Source of the DNA: Falsiruegeria mediterranea M17
Lineage (GTDB): Bacteria; Pseudomonadota; Alphaproteobacteria; Rhodobacterales; Rhodobacteraceae
Length of the DNA: 64,000 bases
Assembly (NCBI RefSeq): GCF_900302455.1
Contig: NZ_ONZG01000005.1
Coordinates: forward strand, 310,001 to 374,000
Direction of reading: 5' to 3'
Shown: one piece after another, positions 1 through 8,656 of the stretch
Layout of the letters: each line of letters begins with the position of its first letter
Numbering within the stretch: position 1 is the first letter of the stretch
The notes under the pieces: generated by a model
Databases searched by the model: none
The model's input: only the letters and a program-made list of their open reading frames with translations
Told to the model about the DNA's origin: nothing
Program-made: the position numbers and the translations under genes

Positions 1-648
1 GAGGTGATTTTTCCCGGACCCGAAGGCCGCCTGGAAGGCCGCTACCACCCGCAAAAGGAAAAAGACGCACCGATCGCCATCGTGCTGCATCCGCACCCCC
101 AGTTCGGTGGGACCATGAACAACAAGGTGGTCTATAATCTCCACTATGCGTTCTACAACATGGGATTCACCGTGTTGCGCTTTAACTTTCGCGGCGTGGG
201 CCGCAGCCAGGGCGAATACGACCAGGGCGTGGGTGAGTTGAGCGATGCAGCATCGGCGCTGGATTATCTGCAGTCGATGAACAACAACTCCAAGCATTGC
301 TGGGTTGCGGGTTTCTCGTTTGGTGCCTGGATTGGCATGCAGCTGTTGATGCGCCGCCCGGAAATCACCGGCTTCATCAGCGTGTCCCCGCCCGCCAACA
401 TGTACGACTTCTCGTTCCTGGCGCCTTGCCCCAGCTCGGGCCTGATCATCAACGGCTCAGCCGACCGAGTGGCCCCGCCCGCCGACACCGTGTCGCTGGT
501 CAACAAGCTGCACGAGCAAAAGGGCATCACCATCACCCATGAAGAGGTCGAAGGCGCTGATCACTTCTTCCAGGATCCGCATATGGACACCTTGATGACG
601 ACGACCACCGACTATGTGAAACGTCGCCTGACCGAGAACACCCGCTGA
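1..648 (+). CDS. alpha/beta hydrolase, 5' end outside window
   Basis: Serine hydrolase of the alpha/beta fold, related to short dienelactone-hydrolase-like proteins of about 215-220 residues. Counting from the GTG at base 4, the nucleophile elbow G-F-S-F-G places Ser105, with Asp154 (NGSADRV) and His187 (EGADHFF) completing the triad. The N-terminal HPHPQFGGTMNN segment is typical of this subgroup. The codon before the GTG is also open, so translation probably starts a few codons upstream, outside the window. Its stop overlaps the next ATG (ATGA), so it heads a three-gene operon. The substrate cannot be read from sequence; a cytoplasmic esterase or peptidase-like role is possible. Confidence 0.85.
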   Translation, partial: EVIFPGPEGRLEGRYHPQKEKDAPIAIVLHPHPQFGGTMNNKVVYNLHYAFYNMGFTVLRFNFRGVGRSQGEYDQGVGELSDAASALDYLQSMNNNSKHCWVAGFSFGAWIGMQLLMRRPEITGFISVSPPANMYDFSFLAPCPSSGLIINGSADRVAPPADTVSLVNKLHEQKGITITHEEVEGADHFFQDPHMDTLMTTTTDYVKRRLTENTR

Positions 649-905
649 TGTCGAACACCATCGAAGACCTGGCCGCCAAACTGGCCGAGGATACGATGAA
701 GGTCATGGACCAAACCGGCGAAGACCGCCTGTATGTCGAGGTCGGCAATGTGCTGGCCGCGGCATCGCAGTCTTTGGAAGAGGCCTATTTGACCGAGGTC
801 CGCGTGCGTCTGGCCGAACGCGTGGCGCGCAGGTTCCTGATCAAGAAGGCGACTGAATTCAAGGCCGCCGCACAAGCAAAAACCGAGGCACAGAAATCCC
901 AATGA
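648..905 (+). CDS. small conserved protein, function unknown
   Basis: An 85-residue, highly charged, helix-prone protein with no membrane segment or signal peptide. It overlaps the hydrolase before it (ATGA) and the HD protein after it by 4 bases, so the three genes are translationally coupled. The central segment (LYVEVGNVLAAASQSLEEAY) followed by an Arg/Lys-rich stretch looks like a small helical adaptor. I recognise no named family. Operon position suggests it works with the HD phosphohydrolase or hydrolase. Confidence 0.75.
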   Translation: MSNTIEDLAAKLAEDTMKVMDQTGEDRLYVEVGNVLAAASQSLEEAYLTEVRVRLAERVARRFLIKKATEFKAAAQAKTEAQKSQ

Positions 906-2065
906 CCAACGCCCGTATCTCAGCCCAGATCGCCTTTTTGAAAGAGGCCGATCGGCTGAAGCAGGTGGATCGGTCGAATGTGCTGCTGGATCTGTCACGC
1001 CCGGAAAACTCGGCCGAGCACAGCTGGCATCTGGCGCTTTACGCGCTGATCTTTGCCCCGATGGCTGGTCGTGATGTGTCACTGGATCGCGTGATCCGGA
1101 TGCTTCTGCTGCATGATCTGGTCGAAATTGATGTGGGCGATCACCCCATTCACGAAGCCGTTGATTGGGACGACGTGGCAAAACGTGAACAATTGGCCGC
1201 GCGCCGGATCTTTGGGCTGTTGCCGGATGATCAGGCCGCCGAGTACCTGGCACTCTGGACTGAGTTCGAGGCCGACGAGACACCGGACGCGCAATTCGCC
1301 AAGATGCTCGACCGGTCGCAGCCGTTGTTTCAGGTGCTTTATGCACCCGCACCTTTGCCGGACCACCTGCAAATTGTTCGCGACAACCTGGCCTCGGGTC
1401 GGGCCGCTTATCTGCAACAAGCCTGTCCTGAAATCTATTGGCATGCCAAGAACTTGCTGGGGAAAGCTGATGCCGCTGAAACAGGGCTTGTGCCGCAATG
1501 GCTGACCTTCCTGGCCGAAGCGGATCAACTCAAATCCATCTATCGGGCCTCGCGGTTGATCGATGATTCCCGCTTTGAAAACTCTGCTGAGCACTCGTGG
1601 CACATCATGCTCTATGCGATGGTGCTGGCGGATCAGGCCGGACAGGATGTGCAAATCGACCGCGTCCTGCGCATGCTGCTGATCCATGACATTGTCGAGA
1701 TCGACGCAGGCGACGCGCCTATCCATGGTCAGGTCGATCACGCCGCCATGGCCGCCAAGGAAGAGGCCGCGGCCGAGCGACTGTTTGGACTGTTGCCTCA
1801 GAACCAGTACCAAGACCTGCATAGGCTGTGGCACGAGTTCGAGGGTGCTGAAACACCGGACGCGCAATTCGCCAAATCGGTCGACCGGGTACAAACCCCG
1901 ATTGCCAATCTGGAAAACGGTGGTGGTAGCTGGGTGGAATACAATGTCACGTTGGAACAGATTGATCAGCGCGTGGGCGTGCCGGTCAAACGCGGTGCGC
2001 CGGACCTTTGGGCTTGGCTCCGCCCGCAGCTCTTGGCGCATTTCGACAAGTTGCAGACAGCCTGA
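902..2065 (+). CDS. tandem HD-domain phosphohydrolase (YfbR-like, two HD copies)
   Basis: A 387-residue protein made of two homologous HD domains of the YfbR/HDDC2 type (metal-dependent 5'-deoxynucleotidase-like). Copy 1 spans roughly residues 10-195 with an ENSAEHSWH motif and HD at 71-72. Copy 2 spans 200-380 with the same ENSAEHSWH motif and HD near 262. Both copies keep the downstream Asp in TPDAQFAK-x2-DR. Family members usually have one domain of about 190 residues and dimerise, so this looks like an internal duplication giving a covalent dimer. Both metal sites look intact. Cytoplasmic nucleotide-pool or housecleaning activity is inferred from the family. Confidence 0.85.
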   Translation: MTNARISAQIAFLKEADRLKQVDRSNVLLDLSRPENSAEHSWHLALYALIFAPMAGRDVSLDRVIRMLLLHDLVEIDVGDHPIHEAVDWDDVAKREQLAARRIFGLLPDDQAAEYLALWTEFEADETPDAQFAKMLDRSQPLFQVLYAPAPLPDHLQIVRDNLASGRAAYLQQACPEIYWHAKNLLGKADAAETGLVPQWLTFLAEADQLKSIYRASRLIDDSRFENSAEHSWHIMLYAMVLADQAGQDVQIDRVLRMLLIHDIVEIDAGDAPIHGQVDHAAMAAKEEAAAERLFGLLPQNQYQDLHRLWHEFEGAETPDAQFAKSVDRVQTPIANLENGGGSWVEYNVTLEQIDQRVGVPVKRGAPDLWAWLRPQLLAHFDKLQTA

Positions 2066-2078
2066 TCAGGGGAAGACC

Positions 2079-2621
2079 TCACCCGCTTTCCGGCACATCG
2101 GGGATCAGGGCTGGTGCGACGCTGGTTGCCTCAAGAAAGTAGCTGAACGGCGCGAGATGGGTCTTGCCCGTTCGTACTCGTAAAATGCCAGTCACCCAGA
2201 CCGGATCAAGGTTTATGTCCAGACCGTCCGGGAATTCCACTGAAATGATCTGATCTGGCAATGGCGGCGGTGGGTGCCGACACGCCTGCGGCATTCGCGG
2301 GATCAAAAGGAACTCTTTGACGCCATTGAACTCCAATTCAAAGGGATGTGCGTACCCCGCAATGGTGATGGTCTTTCCGTCCAGCGAACTGTCACCCGAC
2401 GTGCACTGGGCGATCCGTTTTGCAATCATTCTTGCCATCAGGGCTTGTCGGGCACAATCGGGATCAGCCAGATACTGTTCCAGAAAGGCCAGGCATTCGG
2501 CAGGCCTTTCTTTGCGCAAGTCTTTCCACGTCGATTGCAGTGGCTCAGCGTGCGGTGCGCCGTGCTGGGCAACCAGAACCAGCACGGCTGTCGATAACGC
2601 CTTAATTGTCGTTCTGACCAT
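2079..2621 (-). CDS. DUF3299-type periplasmic protein
   Basis: A 180-residue protein with a signal peptide (cleavage near HAEP, residue 25) and a C-terminal DUF3299-like domain: IAGYAHPFELEFNG, then FLLIPRMPQACRHPPPPLPDQ, then an OB-fold-like VTGILRV strand. The family is found in proteobacterial periplasmic or lipoprotein contexts and is poorly characterised. The start overlaps the end of the upstream arginase-family gene by 20 bases, so the two are translationally coupled and probably act together outside the cytoplasm. Confidence 0.75.
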   Translation of the reverse strand: MVRTTIKALSTAVLVLVAQHGAPHAEPLQSTWKDLRKERPAECLAFLEQYLADPDCARQALMARMIAKRIAQCTSGDSSLDGKTITIAGYAHPFELEFNGVKEFLLIPRMPQACRHPPPPLPDQIISVEFPDGLDINLDPVWVTGILRVRTGKTHLAPFSYFLEATSVAPALIPDVPESG

Positions 2622-3864
2622 GGCTGACCGTCAGCGGGCTCTTGTAGTCTGGTTCAGTGATGCCCTTCTTGCGCATGGCAATACCGGTCAGGCATTCCCG
2701 AATGACACGGTTGGCGTTCAATGCCGAAACATAGGTCGGGTCCATCAATGGGGCCAGTTCCACCAACTCAAACCCGACCACATTGGATTCCGCGCACAGG
2801 CGGCGAATGATCGGAAACACCTCACGTGGCATCAGGCCACCGGGTTCCGGTGTGCCGGTGCCGGGCACAAAGGCCGGGTCCAGCGTGTCGATGTCGAATG
2901 AGATGTACATGTATTCCGGACCATCGTTGGCCTCGGCAATCACGATCTCCATCACATCATTCCAGCCGCGCTGTTCGATCTCGGCCATGGTGTGATAGCG
3001 GAACTCGTTCTCTCGCATCCATTCGAATGCCTTTTCGTCAGGGTAATAGCCGCGCAAGGCAACCTGGATAAAGTTCCTGCCTTCCACCAGGCCTTCTTCG
3101 ATCAGGCGATAGACCGGCATCCCGTGATTTATCAGATGCCCCATCCCATATTTTCCCGCGTCATAGTGCGCGTCAAAATGCACGACCCCCACGTTGCCCT
3201 TGCCATAAACATCAGTCAGCGCGGCAACATCCGGGTACATCAGCGAATGATCCCCACCGATGATAAAGGGGATCACACGGCGACCGTCTTCATGCTGCAC
3301 CTCGACCACCTGTCGGACAAACGAACGGACCGCATGGATCGTCCGTTCGGTGCTCATCATGTCGTTCGGGGCATTGCCGTAATCGACCACGACCATTTCC
3401 TGCAGCGGATCGACCATCACATGCATATGCGGCTGGCGTGCGCCGTATCCCAGATAGATCGACGAATTGCGCACCGCATTTGGCCCGCGCGACGCCCCAC
3501 GCGCTCCGCCACCCATATCGGTAAAGGCCCCCATGATGGCTACATCGACGTTTCCGACAGCAAGGTCTTCGGGCGTGAATGCCAAAGGTTGATGCAGGAA
3601 TGTCGGGAGTTGCATGTAGCCTTGACCAAAGAACCTGGCGGGATTGGTCAGGCCCGGCGTTCGCCCCTCTCGCTCCCCTTCAAAGCTGGGAAGCGGTGTC
3701 TGCCAGGCGTTGTACGATGGATCACCCGTATCGAGCGGGATCACTGGCTGTTCTCCCTCTCGTACAGGCGCCTGGGTGCCCTCGTATTCATGTCCAAAAT
3801 ACTGGGCGGCGCCTTGTGTCACCATCCCAAAAGAAAAAAGCACTGCGAGAATAGAACGTCTCAA
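2602..3864 (-). CDS. exported arginase/agmatinase-family ureohydrolase
   Basis: Binuclear manganese ureohydrolase that cleaves a guanidino or related C-N bond. All metal-ligand motifs are present: GGDHSL, DAHYD and DIDTLDP followed by GTGTPEPGG. I chose the TTG at 3864, not an ATG nine codons earlier, because GGAGGGGAG lies six bases before it and it starts directly with a signal peptide (RRSILAVLFSFGM...AAQ). The enzyme would therefore act in the periplasm, unusual for a cytoplasmic-type family. A further 80-100 residues precede the catalytic core. Agmatine, guanidinobutyrate or formiminoglutamate are possible substrates. It is coupled to the DUF3299 gene downstream. Confidence 0.85.
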   Translation of the reverse strand: MRRSILAVLFSFGMVTQGAAQYFGHEYEGTQAPVREGEQPVIPLDTGDPSYNAWQTPLPSFEGEREGRTPGLTNPARFFGQGYMQLPTFLHQPLAFTPEDLAVGNVDVAIMGAFTDMGGGARGASRGPNAVRNSSIYLGYGARQPHMHVMVDPLQEMVVVDYGNAPNDMMSTERTIHAVRSFVRQVVEVQHEDGRRVIPFIIGGDHSLMYPDVAALTDVYGKGNVGVVHFDAHYDAGKYGMGHLINHGMPVYRLIEEGLVEGRNFIQVALRGYYPDEKAFEWMRENEFRYHTMAEIEQRGWNDVMEIVIAEANDGPEYMYISFDIDTLDPAFVPGTGTPEPGGLMPREVFPIIRRLCAESNVVGFELVELAPLMDPTYVSALNANRVIRECLTGIAMRKKGITEPDYKSPLTVSHGQNDN

Positions 3865-4348
3865 TTCGGTCTCCCCTCCGAAAGTGATCAACTATTCACA
3901 GTGTGCATAAAGCTCGCGATTTCTCAAAGAAAAACGGGGGCCAAAACGGTCCCCGCTTCCTACATTCGTTGACGTCTGCGTAGTGGATTAGCGCATGCAA
4001 TGGACCAAGATCGGCCCTTGCCGGGTCTATACCGAAGCCGCGCTAACAACCCAGCCGACCGCAGCCAGCAGAGACGACGCAAGAATAATCTTCTTTGCAA
4101 ATGGTGTCATAACGTGAACCTTTCAAAACAAACACATAACGATAACCAATATAGGCACCGCTCTTACCATTTCAAAGTCGGGTATCCCGGACCAAGGTCG
4201 CTATGATGTGTTGTGTGCTGAAATTGCACAAAATTCACGCGTTGCAAATCCAGTTGCTCAACAAATGGGATTCGTGATTAACACGCAATAAATCGGCCCC
4301 AGGGCCCGAGTTCTCTTCCCTATCCCTGCCCTCTTTGTGGATACCCCC
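3865..4348. other. intergenic region with one candidate small ORF
   Basis: Divergent intergenic stretch between the exported ureohydrolase and the SMR transporter, lower in GC than its surroundings. It should hold both promoters. Apart from the 27-codon reading frame listed separately I see no convincing gene or RNA. Confidence 0.5.
4027..4110 (-). CDS. possible 27-residue membrane peptide
   Basis: An ATG preceded by AAAGG opens a 27-codon frame (MTPFAKKIILASSLLAAVGW...) that is one hydrophobic helix with a positively charged N-terminus, ending in TAG. The composition matches real small membrane proteins. There is no homology evidence, so this is a candidate only. Confidence 0.4.
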   Translation of the reverse strand: MTPFAKKIILASSLLAAVGWVVSAASV

Positions 4349-4684
4349 ATGCCCCAGGCCTATTTCTTTCTGCTGATCGCCGTCATTGCCGAAACCATCG
4401 GCACAACGGCCCTGCAAGCCAGCCAACAATTCACCCGGTTGTGGCCATCGGTGATCGTGGTGATTGGGTATGGTTTTGCGTTCTACTTCATGTCCATCAC
4501 GCTGCGCCACATGCCGGTTGGCATTGTCTATGCAATGTGGTCGGGGCTGGGCATCGTGTTGATCGCGCTGATCGGCTACCTTGTCTTTGGCCAGCATCTG
4601 GATTGGCCCGCCGTTTTGGGCCTGGGTATGATCATTTCCGGCATCCTGATCATCCATCTGTTCTCGAATTCCGCCAGCCATTAA
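4349..4684 (+). CDS. SMR-family small multidrug resistance transporter
   Basis: A 111-residue inner-membrane protein with four predicted helices and the small multidrug resistance signature. The membrane-embedded Glu lies in helix 1 (IAETIGTTALQAS), followed by GYGFAFYFMSITLRHMPVGIVYAMWSGLG, here split by loops as in EmrE/QacE. The ATG at 4349 gives the usual family length; a GTG four codons upstream is also open. Proton-coupled efflux of cationic compounds or guanidinium is expected from the family; the exact substrate is not readable. Confidence 0.88.
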   Translation: MPQAYFFLLIAVIAETIGTTALQASQQFTRLWPSVIVVIGYGFAFYFMSITLRHMPVGIVYAMWSGLGIVLIALIGYLVFGQHLDWPAVLGLGMIISGILIIHLFSNSASH

Positions 4685-4763
4685 GGCTTGCGTCTTTTCG
4701 CTGGTATATTGCGCCGCAGCACTGTATGCGCGCGGCAACTCTCCGTTCAAAGGCTGACCTCTC

Positions 4764-6581
4764 ATGGACATGCGTAACATCGCAATCATTGCTCACGTTG
4801 ACCACGGCAAGACGACCCTGGTTGACGAGCTTCTCAAACAATCCGGCGCATTCCGGGAAAATCAGGCCGTGGCCGAGCGTGCCATGGACAGCAACGACCT
4901 GGAACGCGAGCGCGGCATCACCATCTTTGCCAAGCCCACGTCCGTCGAATGGAAAGGCACCCGGATCAACATCGTTGACACCCCCGGCCACGCCGATTTC
5001 GGCGGCGAGGTTGAGCGGATCCTGTCGATGGTGGACGGTGTTGTCCTGTTGGTGGATGCCGCCGAAGGCCCGATGCCGCAGACCAAATTTGTGACGTCCA
5101 AGGCGCTGGCCCTGGGCCTGCGCCCGATCGTGGTGCTGAACAAGGTCGACAAGCCGGATGCCGAGCCTGACCGCGCGCTGGACGAGTGTTTTGACCTCTT
5201 TGCGTCGCTCGACGCGGACGAGGATCAGCTGGATTTCCCGCATATGTACGCGAGCGGTAGAAACGGCTGGGCCGATGCCGAGCTGGATGGGCCTCGCAAG
5301 GATCTGCACGCGCTGTTCAACCTGATCGTGAACCACGTGCCAGAACCCAAGCAGATCAAGCGTCAGGACGAAGATTTCCGCATGCTGGCCACCACCCTGG
5401 GTTCCGACCCCTTTGTGGGCCGCATCCTGACGGGTCGCGTTGAATCCGGCACGCTCAAAGTTGGTGCAACCGTGCAGGCCCTGACCCGCATCGGCCAGAA
5501 GATCGAGCAGTTCCGCGTCACCAAGATCCAGGCGTTCCGCGGTCTAGCCCAGCAGGACATCGAAGAAGCACAGGCCGGCGACATCGTCTCCATCGCAGGC
5601 ATGGCCAAAGCCACCGTGGCCGACACCATCTGCGCCCTGGCCGTGGACGAGCCTCTGGACGCACAGCCCATCGACCCGCCTACCATCACCGTAACCTTTG
5701 GCATCAATGACAGCCCGCTGGCAGGCCGTGACGGGAAAAAGGTGCAGTCGCGCGTGATCCGTGACCGCCTGATGAAAGAGGCAGAGTCCAACGTCGCCAT
5801 CAAAATCGCCGACACCCCCGGCGGCGATGCGTTCGAGGTTTCGGGCCGCGGTGAACTGCAAATGGGCGTTCTGATCGAAAACATGCGCCGCGAAGGGTTC
5901 GAATTGTCGATCTCGCGTCCGCAGGTGATCATGCGCGAGGAAGAAGGCGTTCGCATGGAGCCGGTCGAAGAGGCCACCATCGACGTTGATGACGAATATT
6001 CCGGCGCAGTGATCGAAAAACTGACCGGTGCGCGCAAAGGTGAATTGGTCGAAATGCGTCCCGCAGGTGCTGGCAAGACCCGCATCATCGCACATGTCCC
6101 GTCGCGTGGTCTGATCGGCTATCACGGTGAATTTCTGACCGACACCCGCGGCACCGGCGTTCTGAACCGCGTCTTCCACGGCTGGACCGCCCACAAGGGT
6201 TCGATCCCGGGCCGCCGTGCTGGCGTGTTGATTTCGATGGAGAACGGCACATCGGTTGCCTTTGCGCTGTGGAACCTCGAAGAGCGTGGCAAGATGATGA
6301 TCGGCGCTCAGGCGGATGTCTATACGGGCATGATCATCGGCGAGCACTCGCGCAACAACGATCTGGAAGTGAACCCGCTCAAGGGTAAGAAACTGACCAA
6401 CGTGCGCGCCTCGGGCACTGATGATGCCGTTCGGTTGACCACGCCAATGACCTTGTCTCTGGAAGAGGCGATTGCCTACATCAACGACGACGAGCTGGTT
6501 GAGGTGACGCCAAACTCCGTGCGCCTGCGCAAACGCTACCTGGACCCTCACGAACGCAAACGGATGTCCAAAGTCAGCTAA
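4764..6581 (+). CDS. typA: ribosome-associated translational GTPase TypA/BipA
   Basis: A 605-residue translational GTPase of normal length. The G domain has the P-loop AHVDHGKTT, switch [19 protein letters not shown] and NKVD. Domains II, III and V follow, ending in the TypA-specific C-terminal domain ([11 protein letters not shown], then [16 protein letters not shown]). It binds the ribosome and supports 50S assembly and stress or cold growth. It is monocistronic, followed 21 bases later by a strong terminator. Confidence 0.97.
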   Translation: MDMRNIAIIAHVDHGKTTLVDELLKQSGAFRENQAVAERAMDSNDLERERGITIFAKPTSVEWKGTRINIVDTPGHADFGGEVERILSMVDGVVLLVDAAEGPMPQTKFVTSKALALGLRPIVVLNKVDKPDAEPDRALDECFDLFASLDADEDQLDFPHMYASGRNGWADAELDGPRKDLHALFNLIVNHVPEPKQIKRQDEDFRMLATTLGSDPFVGRILTGRVESGTLKVGATVQALTRIGQKIEQFRVTKIQAFRGLAQQDIEEAQAGDIVSIAGMAKATVADTICALAVDEPLDAQPIDPPTITVTFGINDSPLAGRDGKKVQSRVIRDRLMKEAESNVAIKIADTPGGDAFEVSGRGELQMGVLIENMRREGFELSISRPQVIMREEEGVRMEPVEEATIDVDDEYSGAVIEKLTGARKGELVEMRPAGAGKTRIIAHVPSRGLIGYHGEFLTDTRGTGVLNRVFHGWTAHKGSIPGRRAGVLISMENGTSVAFALWNLEERGKMMIGAQADVYTGMIIGEHSRNNDLEVNPLKGKKLTNVRASGTDDAVRLTTPMTLSLEEAIAYINDDELVEVTPNSVRLRKRYLDPHERKRMSKVS

Positions 6582-6602
6582 GGCCCAGGCAAATCAATAC
6601 AG

Positions 6603-6632
6603 AAAAAGGCGCCCCAATCGGGCGCCTTTTTT
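6603..6632 (+). terminator. Rho-independent terminator of typA
   Basis: Twelve-base stem (AAAAAGGCGCCC paired with GGGCGCCTTTTT), five-base loop and T run. The A/T ends make it potentially bidirectional. Confidence 0.92.
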
Positions 6633-6835
6633 CTTTTCCGGAGAATCTCCGAAAATATTCATATCTTTCAGATCACTACCAGCATTCACCCAATCGACAA
6701 ACCACATACGACTTTGGTTTATGCGCCCCGGAACCTGCCTTTTCTCCAATATCAGGGCGGGCTTTGATGCCTCTAGGTGAATTCATGCAGCCCAAGACGG
6801 GATGCAAAAGTTCAAACAGTACACGAGGTAAGATC

Positions 6836-7396
6836 ATGAGTTCCCTGACATTCAGCCAACTGACCCTCTCGCTGGCTGCGGCCGCTCTGCTGGCCACATC
6901 ATTGAGCAGCTTTGCATCCGAACCGCCCACGGTTGTCGATCCGACCACTGGCGAAACGGTTTCGATCACCGAGATCGACATCGCAAGCCTCAGTGAAGAG
7001 GATCGCCAGAACATCGGCGACCAGTTGGCCGATCAAGGCATTGCACCACGAGGCGGACGCGAGCGCGGAGAGGCTCCCAGTGTGGTTGATACAACCACAG
7101 GGGAAACGGTTTCGATCACCGACATCGACATATCCAGCCTGAGCGAAGAAGACCGTCAGAACATTGGGGATCAGTTGGCCGACCAAGGCATTGCGCCACG
7201 CGGTGGACGAGATCGCGGTGAAGCGGTCGGCGGTGGTGGTCGGGATGGCGGCTCACGTGGCGAAGGAGCCGAAGTCGCAGACGCAGGTGGTGAAGGTCGT
7301 GGCGGCGAAGGTCGAGGAGGCGAAGGTCGCGGCGGTGAAGGAGGTCCCGGTGGAGCGGGTGCAGGTGGTGACGGTGCACCGGGAGGTGACGAGTAA
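6836..7396 (+). CDS. secreted Gly-rich protein with two near-identical repeats
   Basis: The ATG at 6836 follows GAGGTAAG and starts a signal peptide cleaved near SFASE. The mature protein has two near-identical repeats of about 50 residues; each contains the motifs TTGETVSIT, then DID or EID, LSEEDRQNIGDQLADQG and IAPRGGR. A C-terminal tail of about 60 residues is dominated by GEGRGG units. The repeats are acidic and helical, the tail disordered. No known family is recognised. It is followed by another secreted protein with a collagen-like tail and a membrane-bound regulator, suggesting a surface or matrix role. An ATG 24 codons upstream is open but has no signal peptide. Confidence 0.75.
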   Translation: MSSLTFSQLTLSLAAAALLATSLSSFASEPPTVVDPTTGETVSITEIDIASLSEEDRQNIGDQLADQGIAPRGGRERGEAPSVVDTTTGETVSITDIDISSLSEEDRQNIGDQLADQGIAPRGGRDRGEAVGGGGRDGGSRGEGAEVADAGGEGRGGEGRGGEGRGGEGGPGGAGAGGDGAPGGDE

Positions 7397-7411
7397 GCCC
7401 CGCTCTGTCTC

Positions 7412-7441
7412 GTGCGGCGCAGCGGATCACCTGCGCCGCAC
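7412..7441. terminator. perfect 11-bp inverted repeat, terminator-like
   Basis: GTGCGGCGCAG and CTGCGCCGCAC flank an 8-base loop, 16 bases after the stop. There is no T run, so it may instead stabilise the transcript 3' end. Confidence 0.55.
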
Positions 7442-7581
7442 ATCAATCACAGCTTGACGCAAAACACCCCCTTGGGCCGCGGATGATCCCCGGATTTTCA
7501 ACGTGTTGCCCGCAATGAGGGATTTCCTGTCTTTTGCAAAGTGCTGTACGTTCGGCGGATGACAATAAAGGAACACATCCC

Positions 7582-8061
7582 GTGCCGCGCCTGACCTCGA
7601 CCGCATTGTTGCTGCTGATGCTTGCGCATCAACCAGCGGCGGCCCAGACTGCAAGCCAGACACCTGATATCGCCCAACCTATGGTGTCGCGTCTGCAGAC
7701 CGAAGGCTATGCCGTGACCGAGGTCAGCCGCACCTGGCTGGGCCGTATCCTGATCACCGCCACCACCGAAGGGCACCTTCGCGAGATTGTGCTCAATCGG
7801 ACCACCGGAGAGATCCTGCGCGATCGTGTGTTCCCCCTGCGCAGCTCTGATGGTTCGACTGAGACACCGTCGTCGCCCTCTGTTGGCACAGATCCGCAGC
7901 CTGTCCACGGCACGGGCCCTGGCGATTCAGGTCGCACTGGTCCTGGCGGGAGGGGCGCTCCTGGCGGCTCAGGCGGTCCCGATGGTGCGGGCAGTCCGGG
8001 TGGCCAGGGTGGCCCCGGCGGATCTGACGGACAGGGAGGCGGCGGCGCGTCGCAGAATTGA
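7582..8061 (+). CDS. secreted PepSY-like protein with collagen-like Gly tail
   Basis: Start chosen at the GTG at 7582, nine bases after AAAGGA; the product then opens with a signal peptide ending PAAAQ. Residues about 35-90 resemble a short PepSY-like fold (LQTEGYAVTEVSRTWLGRILI, then REIVLNRTTGEILRD). The last 60 residues are a low-complexity Gly/Pro/Ser/Asp tail with collagen-like G-x-x periodicity. It pairs with the Gly-rich secreted gene upstream and the membrane LuxR-type regulator downstream. PepSY domains often inhibit or modulate peptidases, but no partner protease is adjacent. Function unknown. Confidence 0.7.
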   Translation: MPRLTSTALLLLMLAHQPAAAQTASQTPDIAQPMVSRLQTEGYAVTEVSRTWLGRILITATTEGHLREIVLNRTTGEILRDRVFPLRSSDGSTETPSSPSVGTDPQPVHGTGPGDSGRTGPGGRGAPGGSGGPDGAGSPGGQGGPGGSDGQGGGGASQN

Positions 8062-8115
8062 GATGATCCTGTTCACAGAAAGCCCCGGACGAAGAACCGG
8101 CCGAAGAACCGGTAA

Positions 8116-8601
8116 GTGCCCGTGCTGAAACACCCTGCCCTCGTATGGATCCTGGTGACCGTTCAAACCCTGTGCGGCGCGTACTTTCTGTGGGAGATCC
8201 TGGCCTCGATCCTGGGCCTGCCGACCCTGCCCCTGCGTTGGCAGATGCGTGAGTTGGTAGAGATCGGCGCCAGCCTTGGTCTTATCCTGGGCGCTGTCCT
8301 GGGCATTCAATTGGCCCGCGTCGCCAGCCGTGAGATGAAGCGGGCCGAAAACGCGCGTCGCCTGACCTCGGGAGAGTTCACCTCGGCGGTGGATGAGTAT
8401 TTCCAGACGCTCGATTTGACCGCTGCGGAAACCGAGGTGGCCTGGTTTCTGCTCAAGGGCCAGTCGATTGCCGAGATTGGCCAGCTCAGAAACACACGTG
8501 AGGGCACGGTCAAGGCGCAATGCACCGCCATTTACCGCAAGGCGGGCGTCAGCGGCAAATCACAGCTCTTTTCTCTGATTGTCGAGGATGTCTTGTTGTA
8601 A
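8116..8601 (+). CDS. membrane-anchored LuxR-type HTH regulator
   Basis: A 161-residue protein with two hydrophobic helices (about residues 9-33 and 47-67) followed by a cytoplasmic LuxR/GerE-type helix-turn-helix near 100-155 (LDLTAAETEVAWFLLKGQSIAEIGQ, then REGTVKAQCTAIYRKAGVSG). It lacks a receiver or PAS domain, so the signal must come through the membrane segment. It sits 54 bases after the collagen-like protein in the same orientation and probably regulates the secreted pair. GTG starts at 8116 and 8122 are both possible. Confidence 0.8.
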   Translation: MPVLKHPALVWILVTVQTLCGAYFLWEILASILGLPTLPLRWQMRELVEIGASLGLILGAVLGIQLARVASREMKRAENARRLTSGEFTSAVDEYFQTLDLTAAETEVAWFLLKGQSIAEIGQLRNTREGTVKAQCTAIYRKAGVSGKSQLFSLIVEDVLL

Positions 8602-8603
8602 TG

Positions 8604-8635
8604 CCCCTTTCCCGCTCTGGCAGACGAGAAAGGGG
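8604..8635. terminator. bidirectional terminator between convergent genes
   Basis: CCCCTTTC and GAAAGGGG arms with an inner TCT-GGC-AGA hairpin, lying between the convergent HTH gene and the CoA ligase gene. The last gene on each strand ends here. Confidence 0.6.
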
Positions 8636-8656
8636 GCTGCTCGATCCGTTCCCGCT

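Noticed and set aside
612-1352. Long open frame on the minus strand under the HD-protein operon
   Set aside because: It is the antisense shadow of strong genes with ATGA-coupled starts; composition is Arg/His-rich as expected from a shadow frame.
2992-3972. 326-codon plus-strand frame opposite the ureohydrolase gene
   Set aside because: Shadow of the ureohydrolase, whose metal motifs are fully preserved on the minus strand.
5544-6551. 335-codon minus-strand frame inside typA
   Set aside because: Antisense of a highly conserved GTPase; no ribosome site and no recognisable domain.
7060-7380. Repeated GGTGG/GGCGA units considered as CRISPR or VNTR array
   Set aside because: Repeats fall in codon phase and encode GEGRGG; there are no spacers. 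No CRISPR array was seen anywhere in the window.
7171-7446. Pro-rich minus-strand frame opposite the Gly-rich secreted protein
   Set aside because: Reverse complement of Gly codons gives Pro; no start signal.
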